This document shows positions 23,205 to 36,520 of a stretch of DNA of 64,000 nucleotides, piece by piece (within the stretch, counting starts at the first letter, position 1; the number at the start of each line of letters is the position of its first letter). Both the position numbers and the translations under genes were made by a program. A model generated the notes under the pieces. It did no database searches. It saw nothing but the letters and a program-made list of their open reading frames with translations, and was not told the DNA's origin. The DNA comes from Terana coerulea (lineage: Eukaryota; Basidiomycota; Agaricomycetes; Polyporales; Phanerochaetaceae). The stretch is taken from NCBI GenBank assembly GCA_024811115.1, contig JAKOGH010000721.1, forward strand, positions 186,001 through 250,000, read 5' to 3'.

Positions 23205-26200
23205 TTAAGCCTTAGAAGCAGGAATATGAAGATTGATGGCTGGAAGAGCGGTGAGAAAGGGCTTCGAAGAGATGCATGCGCAAAACGTACCCCTGAACCA
23301 CGTCAGAGCCTCGGTTGTCGAAGGCGCGTCGAAGTACAGGATGGCTTTGTTATCGACGAGGCGTAGAGCTGCAAAGTGGTCAACAAGATAGGTGACGCAA
23401 AGTGTGTCTGAACTCACCATTCCCATGAACAATACTTGCGGGTTGAGGGAGTGTTTGCATTCGAAGGACTGCCCACAAGTCGACCTGCGAGTTGGGATCT
23501 TGTCCCTCCGATGGATCGCGGCAGAGAACCAGTAGGTCGTTGCAAAGAACACCAACAAGCGAGCGCGGCGTCAGTTCTGGTGACAAGCATTCGACTTGCA
23601 CTGTAGAGGCATCTCCTTTCGAGTCAATGACCTCGAAGGAGACGGTGGCCTTTCGTACAACACGCGTCAGCTGCAGACGTCCGTCCATGATCAGACGCCT
23701 GTAAAGCATTCATTAGAGTCTGGCTTGGTTCTGAAAGGACATCATATACTGACCGGTGTGGTTGCACCAATGGGCTCGGGAACTTCCCGCGTATCCGTGC
23801 TTGCCACAGCACGAGCTTATTCCTACTTTCCGCTTCTCGTTTTCCTTCGTTCATGCCCGTCGCAAGTGACGATATCTCCATAAGTGCCCTGTCCAGGGGA
23901 TCTTCCACATAATCGTAGATAGGTGGGCAACACTTCATCAACTCCTCTAACTGCATTTACGTCAATACCAATACAGATCGGTTCCGCGATAATCACACGT
24001 ACCAAGAGGCGATACCGAGGAATACGCTGGACAGGTAAAAGAAGATAACCCTCCAAATTGAGCTGGGAATGTCGAGGGTTCATCCGGCACCGCTTCAGAT
24101 ACGCCTTAATGCGCTTCTTCTGGCTTGATGTAAGGGGCGCAACGTTGCTGACTGGTGCGTCCGCCACGGCATTAGGTGCAGACACTGCAGACATGGTCAG
24201 GCCGAGGCCCACCAGCTGAGCCGTACTCGAGGAGGGAGATAGAGAGTTGGCTAAAGCACTGGGTTTATCCGAGACCCACGCCTTCAGGCGCTGTACAGAG
24301 TTGTCGAAGTTGCTGTGTATTCAAACGTCAGATATCATCCAGAAAATTGTAATTGGAACATACTTGATATAGGTGGAATACATCCTCATGAAAGCCGCGT
24401 GTGATACAAACGTCTGCGCCACTGATCGGGAGACGTTCAACGAGAGCGTACCGTCCGCGTCTGCCAAGTCGAGTTCCGCCGCGGGCCTCATAATAGGGGA
24501 AGCTACTTTCTCCAGAGCGGGCAGGAAACTTTCCTTATGGAATGAGAACAGGGACTCCAGACCGCCGAAAACGATCTTCCTCTCAGCCGCAGGTACAGTG
24601 GTTTGACCAACACCGGTGAGAGCGGTGACTGGCGCGGCAGCAGGCCTGATGTAGATATCTACAAGCTCTTGCATGCCTTTGACGTAGGTTCGCTCGGTCC
24701 TACAGCAAGGGTGAGCTTTCGGATATCATGCATATATCTAGGCAAACATACTCGACAATCTCCCTTACGATCCGAGCACGCTTCCCCTTGTCATCTTTAT
24801 ACTTGCGCTCTTCACCTCCACCAGAGCCACCGCTGTCGGTCGTTGCGACTGTGGCAACGCTATTCGTTTGCGTCGACGCGACGCTTCGCAACGCATTTCT
24901 CGACTCCGAAGACCGGAGCTGGGAGATACCCATAGAGGACAGCGACGACACTGAGCTATCGGAAGGCAGGCGACCGTTCTCCACGACCGTCGGCCGCCTC
25001 GATCGTGTCCCTGCATTCGGCGCGTCTGTCGGCCCCCCATACATACTGACAGGGTTAATCTGCGTCGCCCCCAGGTCGTGCATGTCGCGCAGGTATGCCA
25101 TCACAGACCGCAAGGCACGTGTCCGTGCCTCCCTCGCCTTTTCCTCTTCCCGGCGTTGTATTTGCTCCATGGACGCCACTTGTACAGGGCTGGGCGTAGG
25201 TCGCAACGCGTCGTCGCCTTCTTCGGGCCCGTTCTCGACTGCGACTCCAGGAACGAAATTCGACGCCGCGGGGATGGGGATAGGCGACATTTCGATAGGA
25301 AGGAAGCTTCTCCGCTTTATAGAGCGAGGGGTGGGGCTTGTTGGTACGAGAAGGTTGGAGGCGAACGGGGAGGGCGGTACAGAGAACTCCGCCGGGCCAT
25401 CAGCGGATGGACTGAGAGACACCTCAGGGATGGTCGGTGGAGGCGGAGACTTCAGAAGCTCTTGCGACGGCTGCCTGGATAGAGAAACTTCCGGGCTCAG
25501 CAGAAGCCCAGTCGTCGATATACGTACGTCTATTTGCGGAGTGACAGAAGTCCTGAGCATATCTGTAGCAGACGTCGAGACTGACCGGGCCATCGTGGGT
25601 GGTCGAGATGTGGATGCCATCCGGGGACGTGAGCCGACAGTAGGCGGTCGCGACGGCGCAGGCGAGTCCGTCCTAATTTTCCCCATGGACATCTTCTTCA
25701 GGAATCCCCACCGATTGGACTTCGTCTCCTCCTTGCCTCGCGCGGGCGCTTCCGTCTCGTACTTGCTGTTGCGATCCCGACGCGACACCTGCGCGCCCAT
25801 GGCTGGTTGCGCTCCCAGCGCGTCGTCCGTTGGTGCTGGCGGGAGGGCCTTGGAGGCGGGGTCATGCGTCTCTGCCGGCAGGCCACTCCACACCGTAGGA
25901 TCTATTGGAAGCCTCTTACGGGTGCCTTCAGGCGACAACGCCGAAGACACGCCCAAGCTAGCGAAACGCTTCGGCAGGTCTTGATTGTCGTGCGACGATG
26001 TCGTGGCCAACAAATTAGAGCTCGAGGCAGACGTCGCATAATGAGCCAGCAGAGGGCGTGGAGGAGATGGCATGGTGGCAGCAGACGCAAAGTTTGCTTT
26101 GGACGGACCTGGGCTTCGACGTAACTCTCCTGCGCTCTTCATTTTGCGCAGCTCCCGTTCGCCGGCCTGGCTAGCGGAGACCCCGGAAGACGAGCCTTGG

Positions 26201-27909
26201 ACACTCGGTCCAACAACAGACTTGCTAGGCGACCGATACTTATCGAAATAAGCTTTGTTCGGCGTCGTACGAGTTCTAGAGAGAATCGGCATAGCTTTGT
26301 CGACATTCGACCCCAGCTGTGGCGAAGTGATGGATCTAGTCACTTGTGGGGCACGGGCTGGCATAATTGTATCTTCCTCCTCGTTGGCGACGAGGGCTAG
26401 ATCCTTGTCGGAGCGAGTGGGGTCGGTTACATCGTCTGTATCATCCGGTGTGGTGCTTTGCACACTTGCAATGCTAGCAGAAGGTGGAGGGAATATAGGC
26501 GTAGACGGAGGGTATAAGGGCGTCATTGGGATCTTGGCAAGCAACGGCTCTACCAGAGCTTTCCAAGGTCCTTGGAATGGATTCCCATCCACCAGGAGCG
26601 TCTCAAGAGCAGGAAGGAGACATAGCCAACTAGGAAGTGAGCTCATCTTGTTACGACGAATGCTGAGTGTATGTAGCTTTTCCAAAGAGTCCAAAGCAGG
26701 AGGCAGTGTGGATAATCCCGTACTGTCCGCAATGAGTACGCGTAGCGACGTGAGCCCTGCCAAGAATATGGGGAGCGCCCGGAGTGGATTCGACGCGATG
26801 TTCAGCTCCTCAAGACAGACACATGCTTGCAGAACTGGCGGAAGGGCGACCAAGAAATTCGCTGATATGTCCAATGCAAGCAGAGTAGTCGAAATCGGCG
26901 GAATAGCAGTCGTTAGGAACGCAGGAACGGAGTTTGGAGTGTTGGAGGATCCAATCAACAGATGGGTCGTACCTGCCAGAGCATATTCACAATCAACCAC
27001 TTGGTATAGAATGGCGAAAGACCACGCACCTGGCTTCACTTGCACTTGCGCTAGGGGCGCATCGCCACCTCGAACGATAATTCCGCGACCCTCTTCCGCC
27101 ACGATCATCGCACTAGTGACTTCCTCCTCTGGCTCGTGGTCGTCCTCCTCAATCAGAGCTTCATCATCCGTCTCCTCGTCGGTGGTCAAGCCCATTTCAT
27201 CCCTTTCATCCACTGAGGCCCATCCTTGGTCAAAGCTGGGCTGATGGCGCAGTGCGGGACTGCCAAGGTCAGCAAGGATCTCACTCTTGCTGTTCCCCAC
27301 CGAAGACGACCTTGAACGAATGCTCTGAGAGTACATGTCAGACCACCGGCTGTCATCTGCAAACGGGACTCGCGGCGGCTGCGCTGACGACGACGTTGTC
27401 TCCCGAGCAAGGATGCGGGCGACATCGTCCGAGGATATTCCCATGCTCATATTAGCTTCATCGGGGCCCAATGCGACGTGTACATGTCCATAGTCCCCGG
27501 AACGAGCTGAGTTTGTGTATGCTGAGGACCGCGTCGAGGCAGACGAGGAATCCGCTGACGAAAGCGCAGGGGTAGAGATTCCGTGATTCCAGCGTGGCGG
27601 ACGGTAAGGATACGGATCAGGGTACTGCGAAGGGTCTGGCAATGAAGGAATCTTCGGTGACCGTAAGGCAAACTGAGAGTGGCTGGGTTCAGATATGAAT
27701 GAATCGTCTTCCGAGGTTTCACGCGAAAGCGGGTGGGGGATTTGGGGTACAGTGGCCGGAGGGGAATGAGGGGGAAGCACCTGAGACGGCGATTCGACGA
27801 TGTACGCACTGGAAGGCGAGATCGGTGCTTCGTAGGAGTCGTCGGAGTAATTCCAGTCGTGCGTAGAAAGCAAGGTGGGTGGTTGCGGGGCTCCAGGTCG
27901 ATAGGACAT
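23205..27909 (-). CDS. LRR-RhoGEF: leucine-rich repeats plus DH-PH exchange factor
   Basis: Predicted guanine-nucleotide exchange factor for a Rho-family GTPase. Eight exons, all frames intact: 27030-27909, 24752-26972, 24364-24699, 24003-24312, 23754-23950, 23418-23698, 23291-23368 and 23205-23239. The N-terminal 290 residues are Ser/Pro-rich. Four or five LRRs follow (LLALDISANFLVALPP, LEELNIASNPLRALP, LHTLSIRRNKMSSLP). Next is a long disordered Ser/Pro region, then a DH domain beginning IVETERTYVKGMQELVDIY with the QLNLEGYLLLPVQRIPRY helix. A PH domain ends the protein (LVVD-like strands, SEALTWF-type final helix, here TTEALTWFR). The GTPase partner (Cdc42, Rac or Rho1) cannot be told from sequence. 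The LRR plus DH-PH order is the notable feature. Confidence 0.85.
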
Positions 27910-28638
27910 GGCTGGGGGTACTGCACGACGGAAACGGTGTCGAAAGCGGGTCCTCCGGTTCTGATTAACGTAGGAACGGTGTCAATGCCAGCATAAATGA
28001 CAGACAAAAGTAAAGCAGGGGTGCAAAGAGGGACAGCGGAGACAGCAAAGGGAATGAAAGCAGCGAGGACAGGTCGCAGCCTGAGCGCAAGGCACAAGCG
28101 AGCGAGCGCACGGCTCCGGGAAATTTCATCAGGCCGCGGCAAATAGAGGCGGAATTGCTCTAAAGTTAAAATGCATTGCACTGCAACCGCCAACACGGTC
28201 GCAATGGCCACGAATATATCGACCTCGAGCTTACCTTCAGGTACTAGTTTGTGGGTGGTTATCACCCAGGTCCGGTGTTGTTCTCGTCAGTGTTTGTCAA
28301 TCGTCTGTGGTCTCTCATGACGGCTCCTGCACAGGTATCCTGATCGCGAGCTCGTGGTGCATGCAACAACGCCATCGAAACTGTGTCATGGCTGTTGATA
28401 GGGGCATGCTTCGTTACATGCATTTACGTTTATACGCGTTAAACAATGCATGGTAAAGGAGGGTATGATATGATATCACAGAATCTCGGATAGCCGCTGC
28501 TGCTCGATGTTTCGAACTGGCCAGAACTGAAACTTATCCCCTCTGAGATACTCTCAGTCAACTTGGCCGCCGAAAGCATTGCTTGCTGGCAAAGACAGTT
28601 GGTGAGACAGACAGGCAGTCACGGAACCCGCCGCGGCG
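27910..28638. other. intergenic, upstream of the RhoGEF
   Basis: Promoter and leader of the RhoGEF and the 3' flank of the next minus-strand gene. An antisense-free ORF at 27447-28265 mostly overlaps RhoGEF exon 1 in another frame and is not called. Confidence 0.5.
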
Positions 28639-30540
28639 TCATGAGCGATCTTCGCAGTATGCCTACAATGCCCAGGAATTACCACGAAATGCCTCCAGAC
28701 ACAGTTCCCTGTCACGTACCTCGAAGAAGTTCCGCCGCTTTGTCACTGGTACTCCACGACAGCTAGTAACGTCAAGTCGAGTAAGCCTAGGACATCCATC
28801 AATGATATCGTATAGCCCTTCGCCTGCGAACCCGTCAGCATCGCCATGAAGATTTTCAGGATCCACGCACTGGTCAATCTGGTCCCGCCAACTTCCAAGG
28901 TTTCCAGCGCCTTGCAGGTTGAGATATACGGAGCTGCCGAATCATCAACGACAGTGTTGTTTAGCATCAAAACCCGTAGAGGCGACACAGGCTCCTCGAT
29001 ATCGTCAGCCATAAGGCCGTCAAGGCAAGAAGACCGCAGTGCCGTCACTCCCGAAAGGTTGAGAATCTGCTGGTCGCGTCAGGATCAGCACAACAGAGGG
29101 GTGAGCCAGCCTACTTCACAACTCCTTCCGACCTGCCGTATAAACTCGGCCAATGGTGAACTTGACACCGTACCCAATTTCGTATTACCGGCAAGATTGA
29201 CATTGATCAGCTGCGTACAGGATGATATGACTTTTGTGAGTCTTCCAAGGGTCTCGTCTGTCATGGTCATCGCAGAGCTGTTTGCTACGGCCAAGGATGA
29301 GCCCCCGTGTCTGCCGAGAGCTCCCAGTGACAAGCTCTTCAATCCGGGCATGTTTGACACCGTTGTCAGCATGTCGGCACCAGATATCGATGTTGATGTC
29401 AAGGAAAGTTTCTCCAAGGTGGTGTTCTTAAGGAGAAGCATTGGACGCCGTATGTTGGTGAAAGACACATCGAGACGGCGAAGGTTCGGGGCATAGCTCT
29501 AGCAAAGCGTTCAGAGACTGGTCGGTTATTGAGGTCAGCTTGAGCTTCAGAGCTTGCAAATTATGCAGATGACTGTTTGAACCGTCATCTGCATGAAGCG
29601 TGCTCGTCAGCTTCGCGACGTTCGTATCAGTCTACAGATGGCAGTGAGTAGGAAACCAGCCAGATATTAAACGGTGGAGACTGACCCAGGACGATATACC
29701 CGTCACCTTAAGCACACTCAAATCGGTGCAGGCTCGCAACACTGACGCGAGAGCAAGGGGATGCACCGAGGTGTAGCTTACATTGAGTACAGACAAGCGA
29801 CTGCAACTACCGGTCGTCGCTTCAATCGTCTTCGTACTGACTTTCGTACAACCACTGCAGGAGAGGGTTTTGGAACTATTGGCCACCAATCGATGATATA
29901 CATTTGACATACTGTAGATTGAGAACACGCAACTCAGGGAGCTTCCCTATTACCGCAGCGAAGATCGTGTCCTCAATTTTCTCCAGATTTTTCAAATACA
30001 GCTCCTGGAGATGGTCTGCCACGGAGCGTCTGCGTACAATCGCAGACACCAGATGTCTGCTGACCTCTGGCATGTTATGTCCATCCAGAAAAATGTGCGT
30101 CCCTCGGAGTAGGTACTGAGGAAACAGGTCTAGTGGAGCTGCCAGAACCACAAGCAAAACGTGTGACTTACCACCGCAATAAAGTCGCTACTTGGATAGA
30201 CCTCCTTCTTCCTCATGAGAGCGAATAGTCGTGGGATGAGCGTATCAGGTACTGCGAGAATCCACTCCTTCAGAATCTGCGCCCCAGCCTCGTTCGAGAC
30301 CAGTTTTCGAAAATGCTGCACGAGCACATGCATGCACAGTGTAGTCAAGGCGGGTATCCCAGTGAAGGCCACCGGAAGCGTACGCGTTGACCATGCTGTT
30401 GAAGAAGGTGCACTGGTCTGATTGTGCGCGGTAGGTATGTCTTCATCGCCAAGACCACGACCAAGAACGTTCCTAGTCCTTCTGGCGCTTTTGCTGACAG
30501 TGGTCGGTTTTGAGGCTTTCGGATTGTGTGATTTTGACAT
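28639..30540 (-). CDS. RNI-like leucine-rich repeat protein (F-box/AMN1-RAD7 style)
   Basis: Repeats of the ribonuclease-inhibitor type used as recognition domains, often in SCF ubiquitin ligases. A basic, disordered N-terminus (about 60 residues from 30540) precedes a helical part. At least seven LRRs follow, for example HLQELYLKNLEKIED, RLSVLNVSYTSVHP, LEKLSLTSTSISGADML and LTRLDVTSCRGVPVTK. Several introns of about 50 nt separate the blocks, and the last short exon ends at TGA 28639-28641. I do not see a clear F-box, so E3 membership is inference. The frame is lost at GGGG 29488-29491 (plus strand); five G would restore PPNLRRLDVSFTNIRR. The final residues after RRNFFE depend on the predicted 58-nt intron. 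Confidence 0.7.
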
Positions 30541-30796
30541 GGTGGAATCCCGTGAACATTATGAGGAGCATCTCGTCATCGTTGGCAATGGCAAGAGTGA
30601 AACTAGTCAGGACAGGGCGTCTACGCGCCGCATCCTGCGCTGCGCGGTTTGCATATTGAATTTGAAGCCATGGAACTTACTCTCTCGCGATTTATAACAG
30701 AGTTGATGTAAGTACCAATCATCAGGAGATTCATTGAAATTTATACTACTATATAATGCACACCCCCATATACCGAGTGCTTGAAGTGCGGTGGCT

Positions 30797-32419
30797 CTAC
30801 GCAATGGCACCCCATAGCCACACTCCGGCGACCAACAAGGCTGGCGGTCCCACTATCAACCTCCACAGCCACTTTCGAAGGACAAGTAACCACCTCGCAT
30901 GTCTCTTCCCCACCCCGACAATACGGAGTGCAGCTGCAGGCAGTTGCACCAGTAGTATTTCCAGGAGGTTGAATGGTGGGGGAAATGTATACGGCGAAGA
31001 GTAGGTCGCAACTATTCGTATGAAAACACGTCGTGCATCGAGCCCGATCGCCAAGGTGTATCTATCCCATACACTCAATGCGGTCGACGTTTGTGCAAGG
31101 GTTGGAAAAACGAGTATCAACATTCCCAGGGAACACAGTAATAAGGCCAGAAGGAAGCCTAATAGGAGCAGAAAGGCGGTCCGAGCTTCCAGGGGTGAAG
31201 CAGTTTGGAGAGAAAGTCCCAAGGATGGTTCCGCGAGGGAGAGCGACAGGAGGACAAGGGCCAGAACCAATGCTGGGAGAAATAGAGCTGCCACTGGTGT
31301 GTAGACGCTGAAGAATCCCTGCCAAATCAACGTTGACAGCGGTAAGGCCTGCTTGAAAGGGAAGAGTGCGAGCGGAGTCGGCGGATAGGGTAGGTGCAGC
31401 TGGATGATGTTGATGGACAGCGCGACCAGCAATAGGCCATAGCTGATATAGTCTGCACGTGGCGTGGACGGCAGCGAAGACAGAAAAGCGACCGTCGTGA
31501 GGACAAAAGGAGTATGAGTGACGGTCCAGCGTCGACAGAGTCTCGCCGCACAGTAAACCAAGATGAACGCAACGCGCGAGGCCTCTGATGTAGATAGGGC
31601 CTGTACTTCCTTCGGAGGATCCAGAGAATACTGAATGAGCACGACGAGATAGGTGGTGAGGCCCAGGAGGTCAAGAAGATGTAGCACTCTATCATTTACG
31701 TCAGTAGAAACCAGGTAATTGCGCAGTGCTCGCCTTACCGAGGTGTGCAAGCTGCGTCCAACTTTGTAGGATGCGACTTGCTACGTTGACAGACGGTGGT
31801 GAAAGATGCATGCCGCGCTTCCACGTGCGCTGCAGACTGAGCTCTATTACACGATGTGCGAGCATTTCCGATGGAAAATGCACGCTGTGGTCAATCACTA
31901 TTGAACAGCATAACGTTAGTATGTGTGCAATCGCATATGGCTTCGAACGCACGCACCTCTGACCCAGCTATGCGAGCCCTGTCCCAGCTCAAGTGGGAAC
32001 TTCTTCCATAGTACCTCTTCTACTTCAGTACTGGACCGAGAGGTACTCAGGAACGTGTCCCAAGTGTCTAATATTCGCTCGTCAAGAGCGACTGCACTCG
32101 AGGCGTTCCGAACCTCGCTCATCCATTGTTCCCAAAGGTCCGGGTCCGCCTTTGGCGAGCTTCTAAGAACGCTTCTGAGGCGTAATAAAACCACGAGCAC
32201 AAATGCTGTTGTCTCTGCATCGCCCGACAGTTCGTCGGGACACCAGGAGTTGTCCGAGGACAATCCTTGAGCGTGCAGGCGGGCCACATATGGCACGATT
32301 GGTGGTGGATGAGAGTCCGAAGCGGAACTGGCCAACGTAGGACGTTCAGTACCATGTACTGAATTCAGAAGAGGTGTGGTTTCGGTGTTCGCAGGAAAAG
32401 GTCGATGGGTGGTGGTCAT
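30797..32419 (-). CDS. multi-pass membrane protein, unknown function
   Basis: Three exons (31957-32419, 31739-31897, 30797-31686), about 503 residues with intact frames. The N-terminal 200 residues look soluble, with an ETTPLLN motif near the start. The C-terminal 300 residues are strongly hydrophobic with about eight candidate helices, e.g. LVLALVLLSLSLAEPSLG and AFLLLLGFLLALLLCSLGML. The conserved look of the C-terminal half suggests an ABC-transporter-like transmembrane half-domain, but no ATPase follows. The ETTPLLN near the N-terminus resembles acidic dileucine vacuolar sorting signals. It is divergent from TVP23 at very short distance. Transport is possible but unproven. Confidence 0.6.
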
Positions 32420-32533
32420 GGTCAACAGCAAGCCGTGGGCGCGTCCAAGCTTGAGGCGCGTCTGTCACAAGTCTCTCCTCTACCATCACTGCTTCACTCG
32501 CACTCCCTGCGCCGACCATACCACGACCTTTGA

Positions 32534-33836
<1,303 letters not shown>

Positions 33837-34348
33837 ACTTTACCCTGCCTTGCCGACATCCTTACGCGCATACTAGTAGTAGTAGTCTTCCACATACTTA
33901 CAAGAATGGGGTTCCTTATTTATATGTATATGTCGCGAGGGATTTGCGTTTCAGAACCATTTTGGATAGATCTAAGCACATAACTGCTCTACAGCATGGG
34001 CAGAAGCGGAAGGATCTGAGGTGCAAAAACATGATGATGAACAGACAACGCAAGATGCGATAGTATACAGCGAAGACAGTGCGACAAATGATGAGGAACG
34101 CCGATCCGGTCCAATGAAGAATGCATATGAAGGGAGCAAGAAATGCAAGCAATGAGGATGCGAGGCGAAGTGCGAAATGTCTCTGTCTGGTAATACAATA
34201 CGTCTCAAGCGACGATAAAAAGGATAAAAAGGGACCGTTTCGGCCATGCATACAACACCATGCAGGATCTCATGAAAGTGGAGACACGAGGCGTAGGGAT
34301 CATATATAGGATGCATGGTGAAGCATGCGTGCCCAACTGAGACATAAG
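33837..34348. other. convergent 3' intergenic region
   Basis: Between TVP23 and the phosphatase 3' ends. No gene or repeat recognised. Confidence 0.5.
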
Positions 34349-36520
34349 TTAGCTCATGCCGACCCATCCGCGTGCGTCAACACGCGAACACGCCGTGGTA
34401 GGCGTGGCAAGGGATCCTACGGGAATGAACGATCGGCGGCGGCCTTCCTTGGAACCGAAGGTGGCCACCCTGGGCGTAGGGACGGGAAGGCTGAGGTTCA
34501 CCGCGCTCGACATGAGGGTCATGGTCGAGGGCGTGCGCGCCGACAGGGTCGGTGAAGGAGGGAAGACGAACAATGTCTGTGCAGGTGTCGCAGATACGGG
34601 AGCGGGCTGGTGGGTTTTCCGAAGCAAGAGTCTGGGTCTGCTGTGCGACGGCGCTACCAGATGGGACTCAGACTTTCGGGTGTCAGGGCGAGGGCGCATG
34701 TTTGGGCGCGCGTCCGAGACCGGTGTAACAGGCGACGGAGGGACGGGCGGGAGCAGCCCGAACAGCGGTGGAGGCCGCTTTCTCGGCTTGCCCTTGCCTG
34801 CTAGTCTCGGAAGGGTGAATGAGGTAGCAGTGGCGGTAGCAGGTACGGGTGGAAGAATGAATGCCGATTTATGTGCGGGAGCTGAGGGGGTATATGAGTT
34901 GAAGCACGGGGGTAAGCTTTGGGGGTACCTGACAATACGTCGGCGGTAGCATCAGGGGAGTCACAGTCTCCAGACGTATTGGTTGACGAGGCTTCGTCTT
35001 CAGTTGGTTCGGCGCTCGAGCAACTTGCTTCGGTAAAGCCACCTCCGACGCCCAGCAATTCCTGCTCTTCATCCTCCTCCACGAGCTGTTCACTCAGAAC
35101 ACTACCAGTGGTAAGGACGCTGGCAACGGAATCGGCACGAGTTCGACCACTGCCGTATTTATTCCTCCAAGCCTGACCCATGCCCACACCTGAGGTCGAG
35201 CCAATGGATGAGGCCGAGGATTTCCGAGAGATCCTGCGATATTCCATCGCCTTGTCAAGGGCCTGAGCCTCGCGCATCACCGCGGAGTTTTCCCGATCAT
35301 TGTCTTCCATGTCGGTATCATCAGCTTCTTGTCGGCGGCGAGCCCATTCCTCTTCTGCAGCAAGAGATGACTGTTCGGACAGTGCAGGAGATCCGTCGCC
35401 CTTGAGGGATCGCTCGTAATCGAGTAGTTGGTAAATCAGTCTAAAACAGATAGCCGTGAGTCGATGTTGTGATGTTCGAAAGAAGCTAGACTTACGACAT
35501 GTTTGGACCGGCCCATTTGCTTTTCTCCTTGACGAACGAATAGGCACCACTCATTCCCTTCAAAGCCCATACCTCCGGAGGCACCGACGGAGCGCATTGA
35601 GCCGCCGCTCGCATCACCAGCGCGATGACAAGGGTCGCGGAACGTGAGACACCGCACTGGCAACTGAGACAATCATGATTCAGTCATTATACCATGCGGA
35701 TCCCGGACATGTACGTACTGAATCAAAACGCCATCTGCGCGGTCGAGTGCCTGGTCGACAAACGCCATGGCGGAGGGGAAACCTTGGGTCACAAGATCTG
35801 ACTGGCCGTGAGACCACGGCAGTTGCAGATAGTGCATGCCAGGTCTGCCGCTTGGGACGTGAGGCGGGTAGTAGGCAGGACCGGCGCGGGAGGAGGTCTT
35901 CAGGTCGGAGTGGGATGTGGTGGAGCGCAGCGACTGCGATGGGATGCCTTCGATGGGACATGTAACTTCCTTTGCAACATTGAGAATCGAGTGGATTCCT
36001 TGGCCATGAGACCCTGCCAGTCTCGAGCGTTGTCTTCGTTGCCCAACCAGATGCCGGGCAAGATCTGTATCGGCCCGTCGAGGTACGGTGTTGAGCCCGC
36101 ATCTTCGCCATCGCCATCCTCGTCCTTGCGATGCAGAAAGGAGGATGTGCTAGCGTTGGGCAGAGAAACAATGGATGGTCTCCGGCGAGGCGGAGGCACC
36201 ACATCTGCCAGACGCTTTGGAGGCTCCGAAGTCGCTGGGCTGAGGAGCGAGGCTGTTGAGGACTGCGCGGATGGAAGAGTGAGCGAGAGCTTCTTCATGT
36301 TACGGGATTGGGGTCTGCTGGGAGGAGGCCAGTGGAAGGAGTCTATGTCAGAGGTTGCAGAGTCGAGCGCAGAGGCACAGGTGGAAGTCTCTGGAGACAC
36401 GAGGGCGACGGTAGGTGCATGCAGAGGGGTGTCTATGCGGAGAGGCGTGATGGGACCCTTCTTCCTCGCGGAAAAGGACGAGATGAAGGCGGACTGCGGG
36501 CGAGGAGTTGCTGTATCCAT
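34349..36520 (-). CDS. dual-specificity (MAP kinase) phosphatase, Msg5/Pmp1-like
   Basis: Cys-based phosphatase expected to dephosphorylate MAP kinases. The N-terminal 145 residues are Ser/Pro-rich, a usual docking region. The DSP domain begins PIQILPGIWLGNEDNA and includes SILNVAKEVTCPIEG and HYLQLPWSHGQSD. The active-site loop HCQCGVSRSAT has the HCx5R signature; its His codon is split by an intron (CA|T). A long C-terminal tail (about 250 residues) is acidic then Pro/Ser-rich. The intron within it that starts GTACCCCC is in frame. The frame is lost before SILN at 35998-35999: CC on the plus strand should be CCC, giving MAKGIHSILNVAKE. Orthology to Msg5, Sdp1 or Pmp1 is inferred from the domain only. 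Confidence 0.85.

Noticed and set aside
24728..27244. Long plus-strand ORFs (418 and 329 codons) opposite the RhoGEF
   Set aside because: They are antisense shadows of Ser/Pro-rich exon 1 with no domain. The minus-strand frame is continuous for more than 1000 codons and carries LRRs.
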